In this document: piece after piece, positions 7,367-15,493 of the stretch
Position numbering within the stretch: position 1 is the stretch's first letter
How the letters are laid out: each line of letters starts with the position of its first letter
NCBI GenBank assembly: GCA_937872515.1
Contig: CALMSX010000028.1
Span: forward strand, 1-64,000
Direction: 5' to 3'
Source: an uncultured Bacteroidota bacterium
GTDB taxonomy: Bacteria; Bacteroidota; Bacteroidia; Chitinophagales; Saprospiraceae
Length of the DNA: 64,000 bases
The notes under the pieces: model-generated
What the model saw: only the letters and a program-made list of their open reading frames with translations
Told to the model about the DNA's origin: nothing
The model's database searches: none
Program-made: the position numbers and the translations under genes

Positions 7367-9988
7367 GTGACCTTGCGTTTAATTCTGGTTCTAAGTTTCT
7401 TTTATTGTAGCCAAGCAGTTTGGGCACAGACGATTCCTGCTATTCCGATTGATCCGGCAGACATTCCTTTGCCCGCCCGTCGCACCCAGGTGTTAACTTC
7501 ACTTGAACAGCTTTCCGGTATTTCTCTTTCCTACGCCGCCAACCAATTCGACAATATTGTCATTACAGAATTGCCTTCTGAATCGTCAGATCTTTATTCC
7601 ATCCTAGGAAAAGTATTTTTCGACTATCAGGTACATGTTTCAGTTACAAGTCAGGAAAAATGGGTGCTTCAAATAAAAGAGGCCAGAATTAGTATTTCCG
7701 GGTATACCCTTGATGCCACCACGGGTGAAGTGTTACCGGGAGTATTGATCTACCAGCCTACCACAGGCAACTATACCACCTCAGACGTGAAAGGCTTTTA
7801 TTACATAGAATGCAGGCCCGGGCAATTAGAACTCGAGATACGGATGTTGGGTTACGAAATCATGAGACACAGAGAAGAGCCCTATAAGTCCATCATCCGC
7901 TCATTCCGTCTGTCGATAGTGCCGAATACCCTACCCGCTGTTGTGATCCAGGAAAAACAGTTGCTCGATCCTCTGAGTGAGGTGATGCCCAGAAGTACCG
8001 GAATTGAAAGAAATACCGTATTGGGAGAGCCTGATCCACTCAATGTACTCAAAACATTGCCCGGAGTATCGCCTGGTGGAGAGGGTCAAATGGGCATCCA
8101 CGTGAGAGGTAGCGGACCCGATCAAAATCTGGTAATGATGGAAGGCATGCCTATTTATGAGGCTTACCACACAGGAGCCTTGAGTTCCATCTTTATGGAT
8201 GATGCTGTAAGAACGGTAGATTTTATGAAAAGCGGACAGCCTGCTAGGTATGGAGGCCGATTAAATGCAGTTGTCAATGTGTTGATGAAAGATGGCAATC
8301 GGCAAAAGAGAGAGAGCATCCTCCACCTGGGAATCCAGGGATTGAGTTTTTTTACCGAAGGGCCTTTGGCAAAGAAAAAATTAACCTATGCCCTTGCAAT
8401 GAGAACTTCGTGGATTAATACCGCTTTAGATCCTATCAAGTCAAAAATTACTTTATACGACGATATCTTTCTTCAATACCGCGATATACAGGCAAAGCTC
8501 AATTACAGGTGGAGTGAAACCAGAAAGATGAGTGTGAGTTATTATCGAGGCAATGACCGACTAAGGCTTTACAAAGAAAATAAAAATATATTTAGTGCAA
8601 CTGTAGCCAGCCAATCCAACCAATTTAGCAGTGGCAATGAAGTGTTGAGTGTACAATATGACCACGTATTGAATCACAGCATGAAATACAATCTGCAGGC
8701 CGGAATGCTGAACTATGGTGTTTTTTCAAGGGGAACCTATCAATTCCCTGTGAGCCTGGCAGACAGTACAACGGGCACTCTGGATGTAATCAACAATAGT
8801 AAAGTCAGAGATTGGCAGGCAACCTCTACCCTGGATTACTTTGTGAGTGACAATATAAAACTAAGTGCGGGTGCAGGCTATATTCATCACACCCTCAACC
8901 CTGCCGTCAAACAAAGTCTGGCAGTGGTAGAAGGAATAGCGGAAGGTTTTGGAAATCCGGACTCATCGTATATTGCCACAGAATTATTCAGCTTTGTGGA
9001 AGGTAACCTGGAACTTGGCAATCGGTTTTACCTCATACCGGGCTTGTATCAGGTGAATTACAGACAGGCTCAGTTTTCGCATACCAGCTGGCAGCCCAGG
9101 GTTCAGATGCAGTATCTCCCATCAGAGAAATGGTCGCTTCAGCTGTCCTATACCCGATCAGCCCAATACATCAATTTATTGGCCAATTCTGGTTTGGGCC
9201 TACCTTCAGAACTGTGGATACCTTCCACTCAAAAGACAGGACCCCAATTTGCAGATCATTATTCTTTTGATACCCGATTTGCACTGGATTCAATTCATAG
9301 CGTGGGTATAAGCGCCTACAGGCGGGATTTACAATCATTAATTGAATACAGTGAACTGGTAGATTTTTTTATCAATCTTTTTCCCCCCAAAGGCAGCCCT
9401 CCCATTGTTAGCACAGAGAGGGGATGGGAGAGCCAGGTGCAAACCGGCAGTGGCAGGACTACCGGCATTGAACTTTCCATCAGGGCTGACCGTGCCAATT
9501 GGCAGTACTGGGTGAGTTACCACCAGGGCAAAAGTACACTGACTTTTGCGGGGCTTAATGAAGGTAAGCCCTTCGTTTCCAGGTATGATAAGCCCCAACA
9601 AATCAATGCCGGCTTGCTGTATAAAAGCAAAAAGGGTTGGCGAATCGGCGCCAACTGGACCTATACAAGCGGTCAGCCATTTACGCTGGCAGATGAAAAA
9701 GTAACCTTTTATTCCGGCTTGGATACCCTGGGCATAACCCTGGTGCAAACCGGTAAAAAGAACAATTACCGAATGCCTGCCTTTCATCAATTGACCGTAA
9801 ATGCAGCTTATGAGATAAAAATCAAGGACATCCTGTGTACCTTTTCTTTTGGAGCCTACAATGTATATAACCGACTCAATCCTTACTTCATATACGCTAC
9901 CCGAAACGATGCCAGCAACACGGTTTTTAAAAAAGTCAGCCTTTTTCCCATCCTACCCCAGTTGGGCGTGCGCTTTGTTTGGAAGTAG
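7367..9988 (+). CDS. TonB-dependent outer-membrane receptor with STN domain
   Basis: 873 aa. The GTG at 7367 is the only start after an in-frame stop at 7358-7360 that preserves the signal peptide (MTLRLILVLSFFYCSQAVWA). Order of domains: STN (about 45-105), carboxypeptidase-regulatory-like fold (about 107-190), plug (about 205-310, with VRGSGPDQNLVMMEGMPIY and GGRLNAVVNV), then a 22-strand-type barrel ending in GVRFVWK. The final aromatic residue is followed by lysine rather than being terminal. It is too small for a SusC protein and no SusD gene follows, so a siderophore, metal or cofactor is a likelier substrate than a glycan. Coupled to the sigma/FecR pair upstream. Confidence 0.92.
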   Translation: MTLRLILVLSFFYCSQAVWAQTIPAIPIDPADIPLPARRTQVLTSLEQLSGISLSYAANQFDNIVITELPSESSDLYSILGKVFFDYQVHVSVTSQEKWVLQIKEARISISGYTLDATTGEVLPGVLIYQPTTGNYTTSDVKGFYYIECRPGQLELEIRMLGYEIMRHREEPYKSIIRSFRLSIVPNTLPAVVIQEKQLLDPLSEVMPRSTGIERNTVLGEPDPLNVLKTLPGVSPGGEGQMGIHVRGSGPDQNLVMMEGMPIYEAYHTGALSSIFMDDAVRTVDFMKSGQPARYGGRLNAVVNVLMKDGNRQKRESILHLGIQGLSFFTEGPLAKKKLTYALAMRTSWINTALDPIKSKITLYDDIFLQYRDIQAKLNYRWSETRKMSVSYYRGNDRLRLYKENKNIFSATVASQSNQFSSGNEVLSVQYDHVLNHSMKYNLQAGMLNYGVFSRGTYQFPVSLADSTTGTLDVINNSKVRDWQATSTLDYFVSDNIKLSAGAGYIHHTLNPAVKQSLAVVEGIAEGFGNPDSSYIATELFSFVEGNLELGNRFYLIPGLYQVNYRQAQFSHTSWQPRVQMQYLPSEKWSLQLSYTRSAQYINLLANSGLGLPSELWIPSTQKTGPQFADHYSFDTRFALDSIHSVGISAYRRDLQSLIEYSELVDFFINLFPPKGSPPIVSTERGWESQVQTGSGRTTGIELSIRADRANWQYWVSYHQGKSTLTFAGLNEGKPFVSRYDKPQQINAGLLYKSKKGWRIGANWTYTSGQPFTLADEKVTFYSGLDTLGITLVQTGKKNNYRMPAFHQLTVNAAYEIKIKDILCTFSFGAYNVYNRLNPYFIYATRNDASNTVFKKVSLFPILPQLGVRFVWK

Positions 9989-10075
9989 CTAAACCATGTG
10001 AAAAAGAGGTAATTGTAATTCCTTTAAAGATTAATAATGGCCTTTTTGCGAAAATCAAAATAATTTTTGTTAAAA

Positions 10076-10093
10076 ATAGACCGGTCTGTCTAT
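10076..10093 (+). promoter_or_regulatory. Palindromic operator, likely for the TetR regulator at 10581
   Basis: ATAGAC-CGGTCT-GTCTAT is a perfect 6-bp inverted repeat with a 6-bp spacer, and contains the 10-bp palindrome AGACCGGTCT (10078-10087). It covers the expected -33 position of the promoter whose -7 box is 10102-10109. Similar ATAGACC/GGTCTAT sites are reported for TetR-type repressors of the LmrA/YxaF and NemR kinds (from memory). Confidence 0.72.
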
Positions 10094-10101
10094 TAATCCT
10101 G

Positions 10102-10109
10102 TATCTTTG
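10102..10109 (+). promoter_or_regulatory. -7 promoter box of the dinB-tetR-thioesterase operon
   Basis: TATCTTTG, an exact TAnnTTTG match, 14 bases before the ATG at 10123. The palindromic operator lies directly upstream, so repressor binding should block this promoter. Confidence 0.65.
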
Positions 10110-10122
10110 TCAAAAAAAGAAA

Positions 10123-10584
10123 ATGGACAAAGTATTTGAAGTAACAAAAAACAATCGAAAAGCCGTTCTGGAGCTCGTTAAGACTTTGCATCTGGATCAA
10201 CTGAACTACATACCGGCCGGTTTTAACAACAACATATTATGGAATGTTGGCCATATTGTAGCTATTCAGCAGTTGATCGTTTATGGTTTGGGTAAAGTGC
10301 CATTTATAACCGACGATGCCCTGGTGATGGGATTTAAGAACAAAACAAAGCCTGAACGTCCCTATACACAGGAGGAAGCCAACAGGATTTTTGAGGTATT
10401 TGTTGTGACAGCAGATCAGATGGAAGCCGATTATAAAGCTGGAAAATTTGTTGACGTAACCCCCTTTATCAGTAAGTCGCACAACGCCACCTATGAAGGT
10501 TCTGAAGGCCTGATTACCTTCAATCTCTTTCATGAGGGCTTGCACACCGGAGTGATCCAAAAATACATCCAACTCTTACCATGA
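10123..10584 (+). CDS. DinB-family protein
   Basis: 153 aa DinB-like four-helix protein; family members bind a metal through three histidines and many act as thiol-dependent transferases. Visible candidates are the His in ILWNVGHIVAIQQ and the His residues in LFHEGLHTGVIQKY. The ATG at 10123 is used because it lies just downstream of the promoter; the frame runs further upstream but through the operator and promoter. The last four bases overlap the TetR start (ATGA), so it is co-translated with its probable repressor. Substrate unknown; electrophile or thiol detoxification would suit the context but is inference. Confidence 0.85.
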   Translation: MDKVFEVTKNNRKAVLELVKTLHLDQLNYIPAGFNNNILWNVGHIVAIQQLIVYGLGKVPFITDDALVMGFKNKTKPERPYTQEEANRIFEVFVVTADQMEADYKAGKFVDVTPFISKSHNATYEGSEGLITFNLFHEGLHTGVIQKYIQLLP

Positions 10585-11147
10585 GTTCCAGAGATAGGCT
10601 GGTCCAGGTAACAGCGCGCTTGATCCGAGAAAAGGGAATGGCTGCCACCGGAATAAACGAGATAATTACGGAGGCTGGTCTGCCCAAGGGTTCGATGTAT
10701 CATTATTTTCCGGGGGGCAAGGAAGAGCTGGTTAAAGCTGCACTTCATTCTTACAAAGAATGGCTTGGTCAAAGTTTTAAGGCAAGAATGAAAGGGAGCT
10801 CAACTGCAGAGGAGGGCCTTTGTGGCATTGTGGATTTTTTTATTCACGACCTCACGTCCTCTGATTTTGTGGCTGGCTGCCCTGTAGCAACGGTTGCCTT
10901 GGAGAGTGCCGGTACTTCACCTGGTGTATCTGATGGTGTAAGAGAAGTAATGGATCACTGGATCGCCGGTTTGTGCGCCTCCCTGCAATACAAAGGACGG
11001 GCGGGAAATAAAAATACCGCCATAGATTTTATCACCCATCTCGAGGGGGCCCTGGTGATGGCCCGAATCTATCAAAGTACCGAGCCACTGGAAAGGTTAA
11101 AATTAAAAATCACAGAATTACTACAAAATGACTACACCACTTCCTAA
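10581..11147 (+). CDS. TetR/AcrR-family repressor (LmrA/YxaF-like)
   Basis: 188 aa. The N-terminal helix-turn-helix is typical (RLIREKGMAATGINEIITEA, GLPKGSMYHYFPGGKEELV). The ligand domain contains FVAGCPVATVALE, characteristic of the LmrA/YxaF-type C-terminal domain; the cysteine could sense an electrophile, though this is only suggested. It overlaps the DinB gene by 4 bases and the thioesterase by 20, so the three genes form one translationally coupled operon. It most likely represses its own operon through the palindrome at 10076-10093. Confidence 0.92.
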   Translation: MSSRDRLVQVTARLIREKGMAATGINEIITEAGLPKGSMYHYFPGGKEELVKAALHSYKEWLGQSFKARMKGSSTAEEGLCGIVDFFIHDLTSSDFVAGCPVATVALESAGTSPGVSDGVREVMDHWIAGLCASLQYKGRAGNKNTAIDFITHLEGALVMARIYQSTEPLERLKLKITELLQNDYTTS

Positions 11148-11556
11148 GTTATTACAATCTGAAGCAATCGTCAGATTTCAGCACTGTGATCCATTGGGTC
11201 ACCTCAACAACAGCATGTACATAGATTACCTCCTAAATGCCAGAGAGGATCAACTGTCGCAACATTATGGACTGGATATTTACAATCATGCGCGTGAAAC
11301 GGGCAGAGCATGGGTAGTGGCATCACATCAGTTGCAGTACAAGCGACCTGTGAGTGCCATGCAAAGAGTGACCATTTCGTCCTCGTTGAAAGGATATAAT
11401 GATAAATCGCTTCAGGTATATTTTGAAATGAAGGTGGCAGATCAGCTGTGCTGCACCATGGAAACCAGTTTTGTTTACATTGATGTAAAAAGTGGTCGAC
11501 CGGTTGACCATGGAGAAACTCTGATTGCCTTATTTGAGCAAATAAGGTTACCATAA
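11128..11556 (+). CDS. Acyl-CoA thioesterase, 4HBT hotdog family
   Basis: 142 aa single hotdog domain. The HCDPLGHLNNSMYIDYL segment near residues 19-36 has the Asp and the HxNN pattern of 4-hydroxybenzoyl-CoA thioesterase/YbgC-like enzymes, which hydrolyse acyl- or aryl-CoA in the cytoplasm. The rest (WVVASHQLQYKRPV, VYIDVKSGRP) matches the fold's strands. It begins inside the end of the tetR gene. The co-regulation suggests clearing of an acyl-CoA made or sensed by this operon, which is inference. Confidence 0.87.
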   Translation: MTTPLPKLLQSEAIVRFQHCDPLGHLNNSMYIDYLLNAREDQLSQHYGLDIYNHARETGRAWVVASHQLQYKRPVSAMQRVTISSSLKGYNDKSLQVYFEMKVADQLCCTMETSFVYIDVKSGRPVDHGETLIALFEQIRLP

Positions 11557-11605
11557 ATTAACGTTACAACGAGGGTAATCTTTGTATCTTGGCAACAAAA
11601 AAAGA

Positions 11606-12895
11606 ATGAAGATTAACGTTGTTCTTATCCTCTTGTTTCTGCCCTTTATGATGACAGGGCAGTTAATTTCTGGTCCTATGTTGGGTCACGTAACTTACCA
11701 GGAAGCCACAGTGTGGGTCCAATGTAAGGAGAGTTCAAATTTACAATTGAGGTATTGGCCGGCAGATCAGATTAAATCGGTAAAAACGACAATGCCGGTG
11801 GTCACAGCAAGCGACCATGGTTATACTGCCCATTTGGTAGCAGGTGAACTGATGCCAGGAACCACCTACGTATACGAGATATGGGTCAACGGAAAAAAGG
11901 TAAAAGAAAAAAACGAACAGACCTTTAAGACACCGGCTGTTTGGAAATACAGAGGAAACGCACCAGATTTTGATTTTGTAGCGGGTTCTTGTTTTTACAT
12001 CAATGAAGAGGCATTTGACAGACCCGGCCAGCCTTATGGTGGTGATTACAAAATATTACAGTCCATCCACAAAGACCGACCTGATTTTATGGTATGGCTG
12101 GGCGACAATACGTACTTAAGAGATGCAGATTGGGACAGTAAATCAGGTGTATACCACCGATACAGTCATACCCGGGCGGTAAATGAACTGCAGCCCCTAA
12201 TAGCCAACACACCCCAATATGCCATTTGGGATGATCACGACTACGGTCCAAACGATTCTGATCGATCCTACTATGGAAAGGAATGGACCAAGGCTGCGTT
12301 TCAGGATTTCTGGGCCAATCCGGTGTATGGTGCCGGTGATACCGAGGGCATTACAGGTGCTTTTTCGTACAGTGATGCCGACTTTTTTTTAATGGACAAC
12401 AGATGGTACAGAAGTCCGCAATCTCCCAGCGGAGAAATTCTGGGCGAAAAACAATTGGATTGGCTGATAGAGGCCCTGAGATACAGTACTGCGACCTTTA
12501 AATTTGTATGTATAGGTGGGCAGACCCTCAGTGATGCCAAGGTTTTTGAGAACCATGCCATCTATGTTTCAGAACGACAAAAATTACTCACTGCCATTGA
12601 TCACTATGCTATCAAAGGGGTAGTTTTTTTGACAGGCGATCGTCACCATTCAGAATTGACAAGTTGGATCAGTCCAGGCGGAATCAAAGTGTATGATATT
12701 ACCAGTTCAGCCCTCACATCTTCTACCAACGCTCATCCGGAAGAGCCCAACACTGGCAGGGTGGAAGGATCGATGGTGGGGGTGCGCAATTACGCTCAGA
12801 TCAAAATAAGTGGGGACAAAGCCACCAGGATGTTAAGCTTACATTTTAAAGATGCCGATGGCAAAATCATATATACAGATACGATAAAACCATGA
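11606..12895 (+). CDS. PhoD-like alkaline phosphatase / phosphodiesterase
   Basis: 429 aa secreted metallo-phosphoesterase. The ATG at 11606 gives the signal peptide MKINVVLILLFLPFMMTGQ. A Fn3-like N-terminal domain (about 20-115) is followed by the PhoD catalytic domain: AGSCFY, DFMVWLGDNTYLRD, the metal-binding WDDHDYGPNDSD, then FVCIGGQTL and LTGDRHHSE. PhoD enzymes use Fe/Ca and cleave phosphate mono- or diesters, usually exported for phosphate scavenging or teichoic acid turnover. No Pho-box can be claimed. A weak -7-like TATCTTGG is at 11585-11592. Likely its own transcript. Confidence 0.9.
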   Translation: MKINVVLILLFLPFMMTGQLISGPMLGHVTYQEATVWVQCKESSNLQLRYWPADQIKSVKTTMPVVTASDHGYTAHLVAGELMPGTTYVYEIWVNGKKVKEKNEQTFKTPAVWKYRGNAPDFDFVAGSCFYINEEAFDRPGQPYGGDYKILQSIHKDRPDFMVWLGDNTYLRDADWDSKSGVYHRYSHTRAVNELQPLIANTPQYAIWDDHDYGPNDSDRSYYGKEWTKAAFQDFWANPVYGAGDTEGITGAFSYSDADFFLMDNRWYRSPQSPSGEILGEKQLDWLIEALRYSTATFKFVCIGGQTLSDAKVFENHAIYVSERQKLLTAIDHYAIKGVVFLTGDRHHSELTSWISPGGIKVYDITSSALTSSTNAHPEEPNTGRVEGSMVGVRNYAQIKISGDKATRMLSLHFKDADGKIIYTDTIKP

Positions 12896-12925
12896 TTCGG
12901 GTCAAAATAAGACTGACTCAGATCA

Positions 12926-12957
12926 TTGACAAACCTTAGAGAGTGAGTGCATTTTTG
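12926..12957 (+). promoter_or_regulatory. Possible promoter of the hsp20 gene
   Basis: TTG at 12926-12928, then 21 bases, then CATTTTTG at 12950-12957, one mismatch from TAnnTTTG. It would leave a 5' leader of about 100 bases. Low certainty. Confidence 0.35.
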
Positions 12958-13065
12958 TGATATCAAAAACCGAGGAACATGAGGCAACGGATATAAAGAT
13001 CCAGAGTCGAAGGGTCATAGGAGAAGGTTGAATCATGGTATTGGTTAATCTTAAAAAAAGCAGTC

Positions 13066-13506
13066 ATGAAACCACAAAAATTCTTTAGAGATTCTGCCGA
13101 TATTTTACCTGTATTCGGCGATTTTTTTGATGATTTTTTCCCAACAGGCTGGTCTAAAAAGTTGAATTTGAACAATCATCTACCACCCGTTAACATCAAG
13201 GAAACCGAAAAAGATTTCATTGTAGAATTAGCAGCACCCGGATTTGAAAAGAAAGATTTGGACATCAATCTGAAAGACGGTATGCTCACCATCAAATCTG
13301 AAAAGAAAGTAGAAAACAAAGAAGAAAAAGAAAACTACTTCAGATCTGAATTCAACTACAATTCTTTTGTACGCACATTCACAGTACCTGAAAATGTAGA
13401 TGAAAAAATGATTGAAGCCAAGTTTGAAAACGGTCTGTTAACCCTGTTTCTGCCAAAAACTGCGGTTGAAAAGGTAGAAGAAGCGCATAAAATTATGATT
13501 TCATAA
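13066..13506 (+). CDS. Hsp20 / alpha-crystallin small heat-shock protein
   Basis: 146 aa holdase chaperone that binds unfolding proteins in the cytoplasm without ATP. The alpha-crystallin domain covers about residues 38-135: PPVNIKETEKDFIVELAAPG, then LDINLKDGMLTIKSEKK, and the FENGLLTLFLPK strand with the conserved GxL motif. The C-terminus lacks an obvious I-x-I tail motif beyond HKIMIS. Standard length. Monocistronic, ended by a strong hairpin terminator. Confidence 0.96.
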   Translation: MKPQKFFRDSADILPVFGDFFDDFFPTGWSKKLNLNNHLPPVNIKETEKDFIVELAAPGFEKKDLDINLKDGMLTIKSEKKVENKEEKENYFRSEFNYNSFVRTFTVPENVDEKMIEAKFENGLLTLFLPKTAVEKVEEAHKIMIS

Positions 13507-13544
13507 TGGCTGACAGGGAAAACCTGAACTCAAATTAACACATC

Positions 13545-13573
13545 AAAGGGAGTCAATCGACTCCCTTTTTTAT
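13545..13573 (+). terminator. Rho-independent terminator after hsp20
   Basis: GGGAGTC-AATC-GACTCCC perfect 7-bp stem (13548-13565), flanked by AAA and a run of T. Confidence 0.93.
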
Positions 13574-13596
13574 TTAAGCTTTTTAATTTTAATTAG

Positions 13597-13604
13597 TAGT
13601 TTTG
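13597..13604 (+). promoter_or_regulatory. -7 promoter box of the tauE-like gene
   Basis: TAGTTTTG, exact match, 25 bases before the TTG at 13630. No clear -33. Confidence 0.5.
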
Positions 13605-13629
13605 TTATATCCACCAACCGATTTAATCA

Positions 13630-14382
13630 TTGGAAGAAGTCAACATTTATTTTTTAATGCTCAGCTTATTGGCTGAAATCATTGGCACCGTAGGCGGTTT
13701 TGGTTCCTCGGTTTATTTTGTTCCAATTGCAGCATTTTTCCTGCCTTTTGATCAGGTATTAGGGTTGACAGCCTTGTTTCATTTATTTTCCAACACCACC
13801 AAAATCACCCTATTTCGCGAAGGATTGGACAAAAAATTGTTGTTATACATTGGAGTACCCTCAATAGCAGGAGTAATAATTGGAGGTTGGATGAGCAGTT
13901 GGTTTGACAATGTGTTGCTGGAATACCTTTTATATACTTTTCTACTGCTTTTTGCCATTTTTTTACTTTTTCGCCCGGAAGCGAAATGGGAGCCTAGTCT
14001 TTCCAATGGTGTCATTGGAGGTTCTATTTCCGGATTTGTGGCAGGAATGTTGGGTACCGGAGGAGCCATCAGAGGACTAACCATGTCTGCCTTTGCACTT
14101 TCGATCCAGGGCTTTGTAGCCACATCCGCGGCCATTGATTTGGGGGTGGATTTAGCAAGATCGGTGGTGTATTACAGTGAAGGCTATATGGTACGCCAGA
14201 TTTGGATGTATATACCTTTTTTGTTGTTTATCAGTATCATCGGTTCCTATGCCGGTAAATACATTCTACAATTTTTAAATCCCGATAATTTTAGGAGGTT
14301 TTCACTGGGCAGCATTGTTGTCATTGCTATCGCAGGCTGGGTAAGATTGATATGGTTTAGTGCGGATTCACTTCTTTTTTAA
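13630..14382 (+). CDS. TauE/SafE-family membrane transporter
   Basis: 250 aa integral membrane protein with about 7-8 hydrophobic helices. The first helix has the family's GTVGGFGSSVYFVPI motif and the second half repeats it as GFVAGMLGTGGAIRGLTMSAF, the inverted-repeat signature of TauE/SafE (DUF81) carriers, which export sulfite or sulfur-containing organic anions. The start is uncertain: TTG at 13630 keeps the whole first helix; ATG at 13657 would cut into it. The 3' end overlaps the convergent DUF4442 gene by 15 bases, with no terminator between. Confidence 0.88.
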   Translation: MEEVNIYFLMLSLLAEIIGTVGGFGSSVYFVPIAAFFLPFDQVLGLTALFHLFSNTTKITLFREGLDKKLLLYIGVPSIAGVIIGGWMSSWFDNVLLEYLLYTFLLLFAIFLLFRPEAKWEPSLSNGVIGGSISGFVAGMLGTGGAIRGLTMSAFALSIQGFVATSAAIDLGVDLARSVVYYSEGYMVRQIWMYIPFLLFISIIGSYAGKYILQFLNPDNFRRFSLGSIVVIAIAGWVRLIWFSADSLLF

Positions 14383-14847
14383 AGCCCACAAAAAGGAGAA
14401 CTCCCCTACCCTTTCTCCTGCTTCATTTGAAGCTGTAGAATGCAGCCAAAGGGTGGTCTGGCCACCGTTTTTGTCTAATTGTTGAAGAGTGGCAGCGACT
14501 TCCTCACCCTGCGTGCAGGTGAACAACAATTTACCTTTGGCTTTTTTGTGAAATTGAGCCCTTGACTCAACCACCAGCATGGAAAAAGGAGGCCGGCCCT
14601 GGAGGGCAGCCTGCACAAGAATACCCGTTGAAAGTTCGGCTGCTCCATTCAGCGCAGAAAAATAGACCGACCCAAAAGGATTTTGATTGGTCCATCCGTG
14701 TTTCATTGCTACGGTTGCAGAGAGAGCATCGATACTTTTTACCTTAATCCCCCAGAAAATCAAACTAGGGAGTCGCCAAAGCATATAAAACCTGTATTTT
14801 ATAGGATGGAGAATGGCCTTGCGGTAGGCTTCGGGCGAAGAGGTCAT
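14368..14847 (-). CDS. DUF4442 hotdog-fold protein
   Basis: 159 aa. It matches the DUF4442 group of thioesterase-like hotdog proteins: HPIKYRFYMLWRLPSLIFWG at the start, then NQNPFGSVYFSALNGAAELSTG, the helix that lines the acyl-CoA site in hotdog enzymes. Catalysis is unproven for the family. The gene is convergent with and overlaps the TauE-like gene. Its promoter region overlaps that of the divergent rfbC gene. Confidence 0.82.
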   Translation of the reverse strand: MTSSPEAYRKAILHPIKYRFYMLWRLPSLIFWGIKVKSIDALSATVAMKHGWTNQNPFGSVYFSALNGAAELSTGILVQAALQGRPPFSMLVVESRAQFHKKAKGKLLFTCTQGEEVAATLQQLDKNGGQTTLWLHSTASNEAGERVGEFSFLWALKKK

Positions 14848-14863
14848 GGCAGTTGTTTTTTTT

Positions 14864-14896
14864 CAAAACTACTAAAAAAAGCAATGACAATCAAAA
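14864..14896 (-). promoter_or_regulatory. Promoter of the DUF4442 gene
   Basis: On the minus strand TTTTG (14892-14896), 20 bases, then TAGTTTTG (14864-14871), an exact -33/-7 pair by Bacteroidota standards. The ATG is 16 bases beyond the -7 box. Confidence 0.7.
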
Positions 14897-14922
14897 GTAG
14901 GCAAAGAATGAGGGCTTTTGCG

Positions 14923-14930
14923 TAGTTTTG
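14923..14930 (+). promoter_or_regulatory. -7 promoter box of rfbC
   Basis: TAGTTTTG, exact match, 23 bases before the ATG at 14954. Its -33 region overlaps that of the divergent DUF4442 promoter. Confidence 0.58.
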
Positions 14931-14953
14931 CCTAGCAACGAATACCCTAAAAA

Positions 14954-15493
14954 ATGGAAGTTATCGATACAAAATTGGATGGCGTCAAAGTAATTTATCC
15001 AGCTGTCTTTCACGATGAGAGGGGATATTTTTTTGAAAGTTACCAGAAAGAAAAGTGGCAATTGGATGTTGATTTTGTGCAAGACAATGAAGCCTTTTCA
15101 ACCAAAGGTATTTTGAGGGGGTTGCATTATCAACTCCCCCCTTACACACAAAGTAAGTTGGTCAGAGTTGTCCAAGGAGAAGTATTGGATGTGGTGGTTG
15201 ATATCCGACCCGATTCACCCACCTATGGTGAACACCTTTCAATTGTGTTGAGCGGCACTAATTTTAAACAACTCTTTGTACCTAAAGGCTTTGCACATGG
15301 ATATGTAGTGCTTACTGACACTGCTATATTTTCCTATAAATGTGACACCTATTACCAAAAAACGAGTGAGGCAGGCATCAGGTGGGATGATGCGCAGCTC
15401 AATATTGACTGGATATTACCACCCTCATCATTGATATTATCGGAAAAAGACAAGGACCTTCCCAACTTCGGGGCACATCAAAAATATGAATAA
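14954..15493 (+). CDS. rfbC: dTDP-4-dehydrorhamnose 3,5-epimerase
   Basis: 179 aa cupin-fold epimerase, third step of dTDP-L-rhamnose synthesis for surface polysaccharide. Diagnostic segments: FHDERGYFFESYQ, the catalytic-His motif ILRGLHYQ, VVQGEVLDVVVDIRPDSPTYG, and FVPKGFAHGYVVL. Full length. It is followed without any gap by rfbD (TAA then ATG). The rfbA and rfbB genes are not in this window. Confidence 0.96.
   Translation: MEVIDTKLDGVKVIYPAVFHDERGYFFESYQKEKWQLDVDFVQDNEAFSTKGILRGLHYQLPPYTQSKLVRVVQGEVLDVVVDIRPDSPTYGEHLSIVLSGTNFKQLFVPKGFAHGYVVLTDTAIFSYKCDTYYQKTSEAGIRWDDAQLNIDWILPPSSLILSEKDKDLPNFGAHQKYE

Noticed and set aside
9338..9790. 150-codon minus-strand frame within the TonB receptor
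   Set aside because: Fully inside a receptor gene with clear barrel strands; a codon-usage shadow.
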